Part shown: one piece after another, positions 43,550 through 53,315 of the stretch
Layout of the letters: each line of letters opens with the position of its first letter
Position numbering within the stretch: the stretch's first letter is position 1
Assembly (NCBI RefSeq): GCF_003015185.1
Contig: NZ_CP027860.1
Location: 1,426,001 to 1,490,000 of the forward strand
Length of the DNA stretch: 64,000 bases
Origin: Ahniella affigens
Lineage (GTDB): Bacteria > Pseudomonadota > Gammaproteobacteria > Xanthomonadales > Ahniellaceae
Direction of reading: 5' to 3'
Notes under the pieces: model-generated
Database searches by the model: none
Told to the model about the DNA's origin: nothing
The model's input: only the letters and a program-made list of their open reading frames with translations
Translations under genes and position numbers: made by a program

Positions 43550-45307
43550 TCACGTCTTGCGACCAGGTGGCGCGACTGCGGCGAGATCCACATTGGTGTG
43601 AATGAACCGACCTTCGCGCGGTGTCTTCATGGTCAGCACAGGCAGTTGGGGGTCATGCTCGGCGCGCAGCCAACCATCGCTGAGCATGAGTTCCATGGCT
43701 TGAACCTGCTGATAGAACAGGTCGCCAGAAGGCAATCCGGAACCAGGGGAATCGGACGCACCCGATTGCGCTGACAAGGCTGACAACAGGGCCGGCAAGG
43801 CGCTATGCGTTTGCACGGCGGTCACAATGGACGCGAACACGCCCACACAGGGCAGGCGTTTGCCATTCCGAACGAAGCAGGGTACAGCAACGATCCGGCC
43901 CTCAAGGTAGGCGGGAATATCGACACGGGCGGCATCATCCAGCTGTAGCCAGAACCGGTTGTAGCGCGTCAGCTGCCAGAGATCCTCATCCAACGCCACC
44001 ATGCGCTGCGCAATCTGGCGCACGCTAACCAAGTCCGAGCCGCCGATCACGGCCTGGCCCAGCACATCATGAGTAAAACCGCCGGTGCCAAGCCATTGGA
44101 ATGCCTGCGCCGGATTCAGGTCCAAACCGGCATCCCGGGCAATCTCGCGCGTATAGTCCTGCAAATCGGTAAATACGCCATTTGCGGCGTACCAAAAGTC
44201 GGCAAAGCGAATGTGCTGCCGAATTCGGGTACGTTGGTTGTCGTCGTAGTGGCGGAGCAGCCAGGCGGGGTCATGCTGTGCGCGCAGCAGGGACATCACA
44301 GTCAAGGCCGCCTCGCGCGCACCGGTGTGGGTCAGCGTCAAACCGGCCGCCAGAATCGGATCAGCGAAGCCTGCCGTTTCGCCAACCAACAGCCAGTTGT
44401 CCCCATAGCAACGATCGGCCAGGAAGGACCAGTCCTTGGTGGCGCGGACTTGGCCTTCGCGTGTGGCGTTGGCAGTCAGCGCTGCAATCATCGGCTCCTG
44501 CGCCAGCGCCCAGTCATAGAGTTCCCGGGCCGATCGCCCGCCTTGCTTGTAAAACCCGGCCGGACAGACAAAGCCGATACTGGTGCGGGTTGGGCTGAGT
44601 GGAATAAACCAGATCCAGCCGGATCCAATCGACATCACCAGCACCCGTGTGGCACCGCCAGGAAATTTGGACGCCCACTCGGTGTTGTCCCAGTAGTCCC
44701 AGAATGCGACGTTCTGCAGTCGGGTCGGCGCCTCGATCGCCACGTCCATGGCGCGTCTGAGTAAGGCCGCGTTGCCGGACGCGTCCAGATACCAGCGTGC
44801 GTGCACACTGCGACCATCATCGAGGATCAAGTGGTCTACGCGGTCACCGGTGCGTGCCACGCTGCGTACCGCGGTCTCTTGCATGACCAAGGCGCCGAGC
44901 GTGGCGGCATGTCGCAGCAGGATGTCGTCGTAGATCGCGCGCTCGACCTGCAACGCCAGATAGCGGGACTGTCCACCATAGGCTCGCGGTCGGGATTCTT
45001 CCTGATAGTCGGCGGGTGGGACGAATTCGAAATCCCAGAGTTTGTCGCTCTGACCCCAGCGGTAGGTGGCCCCGATCTTGATCGGGAAACCAGCCGCTTC
45101 GATCTCCGGCCAGACGCCAAGTTCGTTGAGCACGCGACCAATTGGCGGCAGCTGACTTTCGCCGACATGCTCGCGCGGAAAGCACTCGCGTTCGAATACT
45201 GCAACGCTGAACTCGGGTGCATAGCGTCTGAGAAAGCCGGCAGCCGTGGCGCCGCCAGGGCCACCGCCGATGATTGCAACGTCTACCGTGATGGGATCTG
45301 GGCTCAT
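43550..45307 (-). CDS. Flavin-dependent halogenase-like protein, tandem copy 2
   Basis: A 585-residue FAD-binding protein of the tryptophan/phenol halogenase superfamily. Motifs: 'AIIGGGPGGATAAGFL' (GxGxxG, residues 11-26), 'FPREHVGESQLPPIG', Lys77 in 'AGFPIKIGATYRWG', where halogenases have the catalytic lysine, 'GWIWFIPLSPTRTSIGFVCP' (the WxWxIP halogenase signature), and 'VGETAGFADPILAAGLTLT' (FAD/chloride region). It overlaps the preceding paralog (ATGA), so both are translated from one mRNA. No flavin reductase or carrier protein lies beside it. Substrate unknown; an oxygenase role is possible. Confidence 0.72.
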   Translation of the reverse strand: MSPDPITVDVAIIGGGPGGATAAGFLRRYAPEFSVAVFERECFPREHVGESQLPPIGRVLNELGVWPEIEAAGFPIKIGATYRWGQSDKLWDFEFVPPADYQEESRPRAYGGQSRYLALQVERAIYDDILLRHAATLGALVMQETAVRSVARTGDRVDHLILDDGRSVHARWYLDASGNAALLRRAMDVAIEAPTRLQNVAFWDYWDNTEWASKFPGGATRVLVMSIGSGWIWFIPLSPTRTSIGFVCPAGFYKQGGRSARELYDWALAQEPMIAALTANATREGQVRATKDWSFLADRCYGDNWLLVGETAGFADPILAAGLTLTHTGAREAALTVMSLLRAQHDPAWLLRHYDDNQRTRIRQHIRFADFWYAANGVFTDLQDYTREIARDAGLDLNPAQAFQWLGTGGFTHDVLGQAVIGGSDLVSVRQIAQRMVALDEDLWQLTRYNRFWLQLDDAARVDIPAYLEGRIVAVPCFVRNGKRLPCVGVFASIVTAVQTHSALPALLSALSAQSGASDSPGSGLPSGDLFYQQVQAMELMLSDGWLRAEHDPQLPVLTMKTPREGRFIHTNVDLAAVAPPGRKT

Positions 45308-47052
45308 AGCCTCGCCTCGGCGCGCGGTGTCAATGCCTCGATGCGATCAACGAGATCAATATTGGAATGAATGCAGCCGCCTTCCTTGGGTGTGCGCATC
45401 ACGATACAGGGCTCGCCCGCGATGTGTTCGCACCGAACCCAGGATTCGTTGACCAACAGTTCCAGGCACATCAGGACTTGCCGCAGGGCCAGGTCCGGAT
45501 GAATCCCCGCAGATTGGGACTGCGCCTGCTCGCGCATATGGCGCAGCAATTGGTCGGCGCGCTCGGCCTTCTGCAGCGCCTTCACCACCATCAGAAAGGC
45601 GCCGACCAAGGGCAGGCGCGACGGCCCGCGGTGTAGGCACGGCACGGCGTGAATCCGGCCCTCGATGTAAGCGGGAATGGACTCTTGAACCGCGCCGTCC
45701 AAATCCAGACGGAATCGGTTGTAGTGACTCAGCGTCCAGACGTTTTCGTCGGCATTGACGAGGCGCTGAGCCAATTGGCGAACCCCGCCGAGGTCAAACC
45801 CACCAATGACCGCCTGACCAAGTAAATCGTGAGTGAAGCCGCCCGTGCCGAGCCACTGGAACGCCTGCTGCGGGTTCAGATCAAGGCCGGCATCCCGGGC
45901 GATTTCACGGGTATAGTCCTGCAGGTCAGTGAAGGCGCCATTGGCGGAGTACCAGAAGTCGGCAAAACGGATGTGCTGGCGAATGCGTGCGCGCTGATTG
46001 TCACTGTAGTGTTGCAATAACCATCTTGGTTCGTGCTCCTGGCGCAGGAGCGAAACGACCGTGTAGGCCGCCTCGCGCGCACCGGTTTGGGTCAGCGTCA
46101 AGCCGGCCGCCAGGATGGGATCGGCAAACCCGGCGGCCTCACCCACCAGCATCCAGTTCTTTCCCGTCAGTCGATCTGCCAGAAACGACCAGTCCTTGGT
46201 GGCCTGGACCTCACCACTGCGTCGGGCCCGGGTAGTGAGGCTGCCGATCAAGGGCTCTTGCGCAAGGGCCCAGCTGTACAATTCCTCGGCATTCCGCTGA
46301 CCATCCCGATAAAAGCTGGCGGGGCAGACAAAGCCAATACTGGTGCGCGTCTGATTGATGGGGATGAACCAGATCCAGCCGCAGCCAATCGACAGTACCA
46401 GGACTCTGGTTGCGTCGCCCGTGGCGCGTACGGCCCAATCGGCATCGTCCCAATAGTCCCAGAACGCCACGTTCTGCAGTTTCGTCGGTGCGCTGACGCC
46501 CACCTGCATCGCCCGCCGCAGCAACCCGCTATTGCCCGTGGCGTCGATGTACCACTTCGCACGGATCGTCTTGCCGTTATCCAATTGCAGACCGTGAACC
46601 TCGTCGTCATGCGACAACACTCGGCGCACCGCTTGGCCAAAATGAACCGTCGCGCCGAGTTGTTCCGCCTGCGCGGCCAGGATCTGGTCGTAAATGCGGC
46701 GGTCGACTTGAAACGCCAGTTGCCGTGCCTGATCGGAAAACTGCCGGGGCCGTGGTTCCGAGACATAGTCGGCCGCCGGCGTGAACTCGAAATCCCAGAG
46801 CTTGGAATCGTTTCCCCAGCGGTAAGTGGCGCCAATCTTGATCGGAAATCCAGCCGCTTCGACCGCATCCCAGCACCCCATTTCGGCAAGGATGTAGCCG
46901 ATTTGTGGCAGCTGACTTTCGCCGATGTGCTCACGCGGGAAATGGGCGCGCTCAAAGAGGCCCACCTCGGCCCTCGGCAGATACTTCTTGATCAGCGCCG
47001 CGCACGTTGTTCCGCCGGGTCCAGCGCCAATGATCGCCACATCCAGGTCCAT
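45304..47052 (-). CDS. Flavin-dependent halogenase-like protein, tandem copy 1
   Basis: ATG 47052 preceded by GAGGT gives 582 residues. Same architecture as its downstream paralog, with long identical blocks: 'AIIGAGPGGTTCAALI', 'FPREHIGESQLPQIG', Lys72 in 'AGFPIKIGATYRWG', 'GWIWFIPINQTRTSIGFVCP', 'RQHIRFADFWYSANGAFTDL' and 'FQWLGTGGFTHDLLGQAVIG'. The frame stays open upstream to 47511, but that part overlaps the divergent gene and lacks conservation. Gene duplication followed by retention of both copies suggests a heteromeric enzyme or two regiochemistries. Confidence 0.72.
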   Translation of the reverse strand: MDLDVAIIGAGPGGTTCAALIKKYLPRAEVGLFERAHFPREHIGESQLPQIGYILAEMGCWDAVEAAGFPIKIGATYRWGNDSKLWDFEFTPAADYVSEPRPRQFSDQARQLAFQVDRRIYDQILAAQAEQLGATVHFGQAVRRVLSHDDEVHGLQLDNGKTIRAKWYIDATGNSGLLRRAMQVGVSAPTKLQNVAFWDYWDDADWAVRATGDATRVLVLSIGCGWIWFIPINQTRTSIGFVCPASFYRDGQRNAEELYSWALAQEPLIGSLTTRARRSGEVQATKDWSFLADRLTGKNWMLVGEAAGFADPILAAGLTLTQTGAREAAYTVVSLLRQEHEPRWLLQHYSDNQRARIRQHIRFADFWYSANGAFTDLQDYTREIARDAGLDLNPQQAFQWLGTGGFTHDLLGQAVIGGFDLGGVRQLAQRLVNADENVWTLSHYNRFRLDLDGAVQESIPAYIEGRIHAVPCLHRGPSRLPLVGAFLMVVKALQKAERADQLLRHMREQAQSQSAGIHPDLALRQVLMCLELLVNESWVRCEHIAGEPCIVMRTPKEGGCIHSNIDLVDRIEALTPRAEARL

Positions 47053-47262
47053 CAGCTCAGACCTCGCAACAATGAAAAATCGAGAATAGCGGAGCCGGGC
47101 GTTTCGGCACAGGCGGCATTTTGGCGGCCCGCTCGGGCCGCTTCGCGGGCCTTGGGCGTTGCCCGGTATCGGGCAATCGCTTACTATCATTGCTTCGGGG
47201 ATGGGTAGGGAAGTTTGGGAAAGGTCGCAGGTCATTCCACACAAGACGCTGAGGGGTTTAAG

Positions 47263-48990
47263 ATGTCCAATAAGAAGATCGTCGCTGCAGTCGTAGGCTT
47301 GAGCGCTGGGTTCGCGCAGGCCGGAACGGGAACTTTCACGTACAACACGACCCCCAATCTGCCGGTCGCGCCCGACAACGGCTGTATTGATGACACAGCT
47401 GGAACAGGTGTTGGCGGCATTACCCACACCATCAATATCACCGATACCGGCACGATCCAGGATTTGAACCTGGAACTCCAACTCACCCAGACCTGGCGTG
47501 GCGATATTCAAGTTGGCCTCAGCTACTCAGGTGGCGGCAGCACATTTCAAGCGATCAACAATTTCGACACGAGTGGCGATAATTTGAACCTCGTTCTTGA
47601 CGACGAGGGCGCGCTGCTCTGCAGTGACGCCGCCAACTGTGGCACCGGCACCAATTGCGTTACGCCGCCGGGGCCGGTATGCCGTCCCAACAATCCACTA
47701 TCCGCGTTCGACGGGCTGGCCGCTCCGGGCGTCTTGACGATTACCGTATGTGACCGCGCGGCAGATGACACGGGCGATCTGCTGGTGGCCAATCTCACTG
47801 CAACGCTTGATACGGTAGCGATCAACGCTGATCTGAGCATCACCAAGACCGACGGTGTGGCTTCGGTCGCCCAGGGCGGATCGACGACCTACACCATTAC
47901 CGCCAGCAATGCGGGACCTGACCCGGTAACCGGCGCGACCGTGGCGGACACGTTCCCGGCCGATTGCACGGTAGCCAGCTGGTCCTGCGCGGCTGCCGGC
48001 GGCGGTGCCTGTACGGGCGCCGGGTCGGGCAATATCAATGACACCGCGGTCAACCTGCCGGCGGGTGCTTCGGTCACCTATACCGCAACCTGCGCGGTCA
48101 GCGGCAGCGCATCCAGTCCGCTTGCGAACACGGCAACCATCGCGGCGCCGGCAGGGGTTGTGGACCCGACGCCTGGCAACAACTCGGCAACCGATTCCGA
48201 TACGGTGACGTCCGATGTTCCCCCACAGTTCGCCTATGCACCGGCGCCAAGCAGCACCGTCAGCTTCATCGGTGGTACCACAGTTGGTTCGACGGGATCC
48301 GCTTCGATCGACGTCACCATTGGTACGGCCGGCGCTGGTGCGGGCGCGCCGGCAACCACGACGACCAGTTGCAATAGCGTTGGCACGCCGTTTAGCGGCT
48401 TTACCCAAACCGTAACCGCCACCGGACCAGCCGGCAGCACCAACGGCGGGCCGCTTTCAGGCACGTGCGTCCTCGCGGCCACGGTCGCCAATCAGACCTT
48501 GACCTGCACGGAGACCCGCGGCGGTGCGCCGACCACGGTCACCTTCAATCTCGAATGTCCAGCCGGAACCGCGGTGCCCCTGACATCAACGCCTGTGTCC
48601 GGCAGCACGGTGACCTTGCCGCAGCAGACGTTTGGTGGTCCAGGCACCACGCAATCGATCGTGTTCCAGAATCCGGGACTGGTTGATGTGACGGTGACCT
48701 GCACGGCGCCGACAGCCACTCAATTCACCATTCCGACATTGAGCTTCAATGTGCCGGCCGGTGGTACGGGCACGCTGGCGGTCAACTTCAGCAGTTCGAC
48801 GGTTGGCAATTATGTTGGGGTGCTGGACTGCAGCTCGTCGAACGGACAGAACTTCTCGTTCAACTTGGCCGGTTCGGTCGGTGCGGCGACGTCGGTGCCG
48901 ACGCTGAGCGACCACATGCGCGGCGTCCTGTCCTTGATCCTGTTGACGCTCGGCCTGACTGCGGTGGGTCTGCGTAACCGGCGCAGCTGA
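47263..48990 (+). CDS. Exported DUF11-type protein with IPTL-CTERM sorting tail
   Basis: ATG 47263 after GAGGGG gives 575 residues. The signal peptide ends 'LSAGFAQA'. A P-domain-like beta-sandwich (about residues 25-185) contains 'WRGDIQVGLSYSGG' and 'NPLSAFDGLAAPGVLTITVC'. A DUF11 repeat starts 'ADLSITKTDGVASVAQGGST' and has 'NAGPDPVTGATVADTFPADC'. A further Ser/Thr/Gly-rich beta domain follows. The C-terminus 'SVPTLSDHMRGVLSLILLTL' then 'GLRNRRS' is an IPTL-CTERM signal: motif, transmembrane helix and Arg cluster. It is presumably handled by a dedicated sorting system and ends at the surface. Confidence 0.85.
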   Translation: MSNKKIVAAVVGLSAGFAQAGTGTFTYNTTPNLPVAPDNGCIDDTAGTGVGGITHTINITDTGTIQDLNLELQLTQTWRGDIQVGLSYSGGGSTFQAINNFDTSGDNLNLVLDDEGALLCSDAANCGTGTNCVTPPGPVCRPNNPLSAFDGLAAPGVLTITVCDRAADDTGDLLVANLTATLDTVAINADLSITKTDGVASVAQGGSTTYTITASNAGPDPVTGATVADTFPADCTVASWSCAAAGGGACTGAGSGNINDTAVNLPAGASVTYTATCAVSGSASSPLANTATIAAPAGVVDPTPGNNSATDSDTVTSDVPPQFAYAPAPSSTVSFIGGTTVGSTGSASIDVTIGTAGAGAGAPATTTTSCNSVGTPFSGFTQTVTATGPAGSTNGGPLSGTCVLAATVANQTLTCTETRGGAPTTVTFNLECPAGTAVPLTSTPVSGSTVTLPQQTFGGPGTTQSIVFQNPGLVDVTVTCTAPTATQFTIPTLSFNVPAGGTGTLAVNFSSSTVGNYVGVLDCSSSNGQNFSFNLAGSVGAATSVPTLSDHMRGVLSLILLTLGLTAVGLRNRRS

Positions 48991-49014
48991 TTCTGAATTA
49001 GCGTTAGCCTTGCC

Positions 49015-49049
49015 AAACGGGGCGCTCGACGGAGCGCCCCGTTTATTTT
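49015..49049 (+). terminator. Intrinsic terminator of the IPTL-CTERM gene
   Basis: A 13-bp perfect stem (49015-49027 with 49032-49044), GACG loop and T-rich tail, 24 bases after the stop codon. Confidence 0.9.
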
Positions 49050-49488
49050 GCCCGCGCTATGGCGAAAGACCGATGAGGGTTTGATCGCCGCGCCGGCTTT
49101 GGAACCTCGGCGGCCGCCGATGCAGCGTGCTATTGCGCACGGCCGCAAGCTCAGGCGATTGCCTGCGCCAAGATCCGGTGTGTAGCCATCTGCCGACGGC
49201 AATGGCACGCGGCATCGGTGGGCTCCGGATAGGGGCGGCGACCGCTCGGCATGGGGTATCGCTGGCCGGAACACATTGGGGCCCCGGATTGTGCCGTCTG
49301 TCCAGAACGGACTCGGTGCGGCGATTCAGTGTTGATTTGAGCGCGCAAGCCATTGATTCTGAAGATACAGCACGATTTGACCGTGCTTTTGCGAGCGAGC
49401 GCCAGCGAGTCACGCCCGGCGACCATTGCGACTCATGAAATATGCGGGCTACACTCCTTTGGATTCCAGACCCGGCAAGGAGTAAGGC
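49050..49488. other. Intergenic region upstream of exbB, no gene recognised
   Basis: Short open frames on both strands here have no ribosome-binding site or familiar sequence. The promoter of the exbB operon should lie toward the right end; the SD AAGGAG is at 49477-49482. Confidence 0.5.
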
Positions 49489-50127
49489 GTGCTTGAACTA
49501 TTGATGGCAGGCGGCAAGGCGATGATCCCGATCGTGATCCTGTCGGCGTTCGCGCTGGCGATCATTTGCGAGCGGATGTGGAGCCTGCGCCGCAAGTCCG
49601 TGCTGCCGGACGGTTTGAGCGAAGAAGTCCGCTCCTGGGCGCAGCAGCGCCGTCTGGAGCCCGACCACATCGACGCCCTGGAAAAGAACTCGCCGCTCGG
49701 TGCCGTGCTTGCCGCGGCGCTCCGCGCCCGGCATCTGGGGCGCGAAGCCATTCGGGAGCGGGTCGAGGACACCGGCCGCCACGTCATGCATGATCTCGAG
49801 CGCTTTCTGCCGACGCTCGGCACCATCGCGCTCGTGTCGCCACTGGCAGGCCTGCTCGGCACCGTGATCGGCATGATCCAGATGTTTCTGGCGATCTTGG
49901 AACACGGGATCGGTGACGCGAATCACCTCGCCGGCGGCATCGGCGAGGCCCTGGTCTGCACGGCGGCGGGCCTGGTGGTCGCGATCCCGGCCTACATGTT
50001 CCACCGCTACTTCCGCGCCAAAGTGGCCGATTTCGGGATCCGCATGGAGAAGCAGGTCATCGGCCTCCTGGATCATCTGGAAGGCGAGGCGGCGGTTACC
50101 GCGCAAGCCAAGCGGGTTGCTCGATGA
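49489..50127 (+). CDS. exbB: ExbB/TolQ/MotA-family proton channel protein
   Basis: Inner-membrane subunit that uses the proton gradient to energise TonB or a similar periplasm-spanning partner. GTG 49489 has AAGGAG seven bases upstream; 212 residues. Three helices: about 11-27, 115-135 ('TIALVSPLAGLLGTVIGMIQ', the conserved family core) and 155-180 ('GIGEALVCTAAGLVVAIPAY'). It overlaps exbD (ATGA). This exbB-exbD pair upstream of msbA, without a tonB, is a known arrangement in several gammaproteobacteria. Confidence 0.92.
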   Translation: MLELLMAGGKAMIPIVILSAFALAIICERMWSLRRKSVLPDGLSEEVRSWAQQRRLEPDHIDALEKNSPLGAVLAAALRARHLGREAIRERVEDTGRHVMHDLERFLPTLGTIALVSPLAGLLGTVIGMIQMFLAILEHGIGDANHLAGGIGEALVCTAAGLVVAIPAYMFHRYFRAKVADFGIRMEKQVIGLLDHLEGEAAVTAQAKRVAR

Positions 50128-50564
50128 GAATCGGCGGCAGTTCGTCCAAGGACGACGATTTCGAGATCAACGTGATCTCGCTGATCGACATCATGCTGGT
50201 GCTGCTTCTGTTCTTCGTAATGACTGCCACGTTCGAGAACCGCAGCATGATGCAGGTGCAGTTGCCGGAGGCGGCGACTGAACCGACTGGCGAGCGTGCC
50301 GAGGGACTGACGGTCACGATCGACCGCGAAGGCCGTTTTTTTGTTGGCGCGAATGAAGTGCTGAACCCGGGGCTCGATACCTTGAAGGCAGAACTCGAAA
50401 AGGCCGCCAACGGTAATTTCGACCAGCCCGTGGCGCTGAAGGCTGATGGCGAAGCCAAGCATCAGGCGGTGGTCACCGCGATGGATGCTCTGGGGAAACT
50501 CGGCTTCAGCAAGCTGTCGATCGCGACTGTGCCAAGCGGCCCGGTCAAGCGCGACAATGACTGA
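50124..50564 (+). CDS. exbD: ExbD/TolR-family biopolymer transport protein
   Basis: A 146-residue partner of the preceding ExbB with a single helix carrying the proton-relay Asp22 in 'ISLIDIMLVLLLFFVMTATF' and a periplasmic domain. It overlaps exbB by four bases and msbA by eight, so it is translationally coupled to both. Confidence 0.93.
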   Translation: MRIGGSSSKDDDFEINVISLIDIMLVLLLFFVMTATFENRSMMQVQLPEAATEPTGERAEGLTVTIDREGRFFVGANEVLNPGLDTLKAELEKAANGNFDQPVALKADGEAKHQAVVTAMDALGKLGFSKLSIATVPSGPVKRDND

Positions 50565-52308
50565 GCAAACTGCCAAGCCGGATGCCGGCAAGGTCTATCG
50601 CCGGCTGCTGGGTTATACCGCGCAGCACTGGCCGATCGCGCTCTTGGCAATTTTCGGGATGATCATCGAAGGCGCTGCCGCCGGTGCGTTCACCTGGATG
50701 ATGGACCCGATGATCAACGGCACCTTCGTCAAGCAGGATGCGTCGGTGATGCACTGGATTCCGCTGGCGATCATCGTGCTGTTTGTCGTCCGCGGCCTGG
50801 CGGGCTTCGTGGTGGATGTCGGCATGGCGCGAATTGGTGGCGCCGTGGTGTATCAGCTGCGCACCGAGGTGCTGCGCAAGTACCAGTTCTTGCCGATGGC
50901 GCGCTTCGATCAGGAGCCGGCGGCCATCATGGTCCAGCGGCTCAGCTATACCGCGGATCAAGTGGCGCGGGCGAGTGCGGATGCCCTGAAGATCATCATC
51001 ACCGACGTCTTCACGCTGATTGCCCTGCTGATTGTGATGATTCGCGCGAGTGCGTCGCTGACCCTGACCATTCTCATTGTGGCACCTGTGATTGCCGGCA
51101 TCATCAGCGTGGTCGGCAAACGCTATCGCCGCCTGAATCACAAAGTGCAGGGAGCCACCAGCAACCTCGCACATGCTGCTGAGCAGTCGCTGCACAACAT
51201 CGAGGCGGTCAAGATTTATGGCGGCATCGACCAGGAACTGGAGCGGTTCCGCGGTCACGCGGCGAGCAGCGAGCGCCTGAACCGCAAGATCATTGCGACC
51301 CAGGCGACCAGTTCGGCACTCGTCCAGATCATGGCGGCATGTGTGCTGGCGGCACTGGTGTGGTTCGCCGGCAAGGTTGCCCTGAACTCCGATCTCGACG
51401 CCGGCAAGTTTGTCTCGCTGATGACATCGATGATGGCCATCCTGCCGTCGCTCAAACGGCTGACGAACGTACAAAGCCAGTTGCAGCGTGGCGTGGCTGC
51501 GGGCGACAGCCTGTTTGCGGTGCTGGATGCGCCGGACGAACCGGATACGGGAACGACGCCCGCCGATGCCCGTGGCGACATTGAATTTGCCGGCGTGCGG
51601 TTTCGCTACGCCGACGACAAGCCGTGGGCACTCGATGGGGTCGATCTGCACATTCCAGCAGGCAAGACCACTGCCCTGGTCGGTCGCTCGGGCAGCGGCA
51701 AGACCACACTTGTGCGTCTGTTGCCCAGGTTCTACGCGCCGCTCGCCGGCACCATTCGCCTGGGTGGCGTCGCGCTGCCGGACCTAACGCTGGCAACGCT
51801 GCGTGCGCAGGTGGCCGTGGTCAGTCAGAACGTGCTGCTGTTTGATGACACGATCGCCAACAACATCGCCTACGGGGCACTGCGGCACGCGAGCCGGGCC
51901 GAGATCGAAGCGGCGGCGGCAGCAGCCAATGCGCTTGATTTCATTCGCGAGTTGCCCGAAGGATTTGATACCCGGATCGGTGACCGCGGTGGGCGCCTCT
52001 CTGGCGGGCAGCGGCAACGACTGGCCATCGCTCGGGCAATTTTGAAGAATGCACCGATCCTGATTCTCGACGAGGCCACCTCGGCGCTCGATTCCGAATC
52101 CGAGCGTCTGATCCAGGACGCCCTTGACCGGATTCTGAAAAACCGCACGGCCATTGTCATCGCACATCGGCTGTCGACCATCGAGCATGCCGATCAAGTG
52201 GTGGTCATGGATCGCGGTCGCGTGCTCGAAGTCGGAACGCATGCCGAACTCCTGGCCGCGCAGGGCGCGTACGCGCATCTGCATCGTTTGCAATTTCGCG
52301 ACGAATGA
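50557..52308 (+). CDS. msbA: Lipid A export ATP-binding/permease protein
   Basis: ABC half-transporter that flips lipid A-core across the inner membrane. ATG 50557 gives 583 residues; the frame is open upstream only as a shadow of exbD. Six membrane helices lie in residues 20-290. Nucleotide-binding domain: Walker A 'GRSGSGKTTL' (376-385), signature 'LSGGQRQR' (481-488), Walker B 'ILILDEATSALDS' (501-513) and 'IAHRLSTI'. The following lpxK supports the lipid A role over a generic multidrug exporter. Confidence 0.93.
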   Translation: MTEQTAKPDAGKVYRRLLGYTAQHWPIALLAIFGMIIEGAAAGAFTWMMDPMINGTFVKQDASVMHWIPLAIIVLFVVRGLAGFVVDVGMARIGGAVVYQLRTEVLRKYQFLPMARFDQEPAAIMVQRLSYTADQVARASADALKIIITDVFTLIALLIVMIRASASLTLTILIVAPVIAGIISVVGKRYRRLNHKVQGATSNLAHAAEQSLHNIEAVKIYGGIDQELERFRGHAASSERLNRKIIATQATSSALVQIMAACVLAALVWFAGKVALNSDLDAGKFVSLMTSMMAILPSLKRLTNVQSQLQRGVAAGDSLFAVLDAPDEPDTGTTPADARGDIEFAGVRFRYADDKPWALDGVDLHIPAGKTTALVGRSGSGKTTLVRLLPRFYAPLAGTIRLGGVALPDLTLATLRAQVAVVSQNVLLFDDTIANNIAYGALRHASRAEIEAAAAAANALDFIRELPEGFDTRIGDRGGRLSGGQRQRLAIARAILKNAPILILDEATSALDSESERLIQDALDRILKNRTAIVIAHRLSTIEHADQVVVMDRGRVLEVGTHAELLAAQGAYAHLHRLQFRDE

Positions 52309-53315
52309 GCCAACGCGCGCGCTTCGAAGCACAACTGAATGCGATCTGGTACGGCCAGCAGCCCGTGCCGTGGGTGCTGCGCTGGCTCGCGGTAATCTAC
52401 GCATGGATTCTGGCATGCCGCCGCTGGCTCTATCGCACAGGCATCAAGCGGGCAAGTCGGTTGCCCGTGCCGGTGCTGGTCATTGGCAATATCACCGTCG
52501 GTGGCACCGGCAAGACCCCGCTGACTGCCTGGCTGGCGACGGAGCTCGCGCGTCGCGGCTGGCGCCCGGGCATTGTGTCCAGAGGGTATGGCGGTAGTGA
52601 GACCAGCACCATGATGTTGCCGCTCGACGCCGACCCGGCCCAATTTGGCGACGAGCCAGTGTGGCTGATGCGCGCTGCCAAGTGTCCCGTCGCGATTGGT
52701 CGTCGTCGTGCCGACGCGGGCCGCTTGCTGATCGACCGCATTCACTGCGATGTGATCCTGTGTGATGATGGCTTGCAGCATTGGTCGCTGGCCCGGGATA
52801 TCGAAGTGCTGGTCGTCGATGGCGAGCGTCGCTTCGGTAACGAATTGTTGTTGCCGGCCGGGCCGCTGCGTGAGCCGCCGAGTCGCGCCGAGCGCGTCGA
52901 TTTTGTCGTGGTAAATGGTTCTGCCGCGGCGCCTGCCGAGATCGCTATGACCGTTGATGCGCACCGGCTGGTCGCCATCAATGACTTGACGCTCGCCAAG
53001 TCCATCGCCGATTTTCGCGGCCAACCGGTGCATGCAGTGGCCGGTATCGGCAATCCGGAGCGATTTTTCCGGATGCTTGAGCAAAAAGGGATGCAGGTGA
53101 TCCGTCATCCGTTTCCAGATCACCACCATTTCCGCCGCAGTGACTTTGAATTTGGAACGAGTCTCCCGATTGTGATGACCGAGAAAGATGCCGTGAAGTG
53201 TGCCTGCCTGGGCCTGCCTGACGCCTACATGGTGCCCATCGATGTGGACTTGCCGATTCAGTTTGCCGATCAACTGAATCGGCAGCTTCGGCAGTTTCAG
53301 GAGTCGGCCGCATGA
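52305..53315 (+). CDS. lpxK: Tetraacyldisaccharide 4'-kinase
   Basis: Phosphorylates the lipid A precursor at the 4' position at the inner-membrane inner face. The 336 residues include a membrane-associated N-terminus ('[20 protein letters not shown]'), P-loop '[18 protein letters not shown]' (about 63-80), 'GYGGSE', '[19 protein letters not shown]' and '[13 protein letters not shown]'. ATG 52305 overlaps the msbA stop. Confidence 0.96.
   Translation: MSQRARFEAQLNAIWYGQQPVPWVLRWLAVIYAWILACRRWLYRTGIKRASRLPVPVLVIGNITVGGTGKTPLTAWLATELARRGWRPGIVSRGYGGSETSTMMLPLDADPAQFGDEPVWLMRAAKCPVAIGRRRADAGRLLIDRIHCDVILCDDGLQHWSLARDIEVLVVDGERRFGNELLLPAGPLREPPSRAERVDFVVVNGSAAAPAEIAMTVDAHRLVAINDLTLAKSIADFRGQPVHAVAGIGNPERFFRMLEQKGMQVIRHPFPDHHHFRRSDFEFGTSLPIVMTEKDAVKCACLGLPDAYMVPIDVDLPIQFADQLNRQLRQFQESAA

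Noticed and set aside
46033-47208. 391-codon open frame on the plus strand
   Set aside because: It is antisense to the first halogenase-like gene and extends across its promoter; no recognisable protein.
47053-47511. 153-codon N-terminal extension of the first halogenase-like protein
   Set aside because: It would overlap the divergent IPTL-CTERM gene and its promoter, whereas ATG 47052 has a good ribosome-binding site and puts the FAD-binding motif at the normal N-terminal position.
49127-49438. Small open frames upstream of exbB
   Set aside because: No ribosome-binding site, no similarity to known proteins, and overlapping frames on both strands of similar length.
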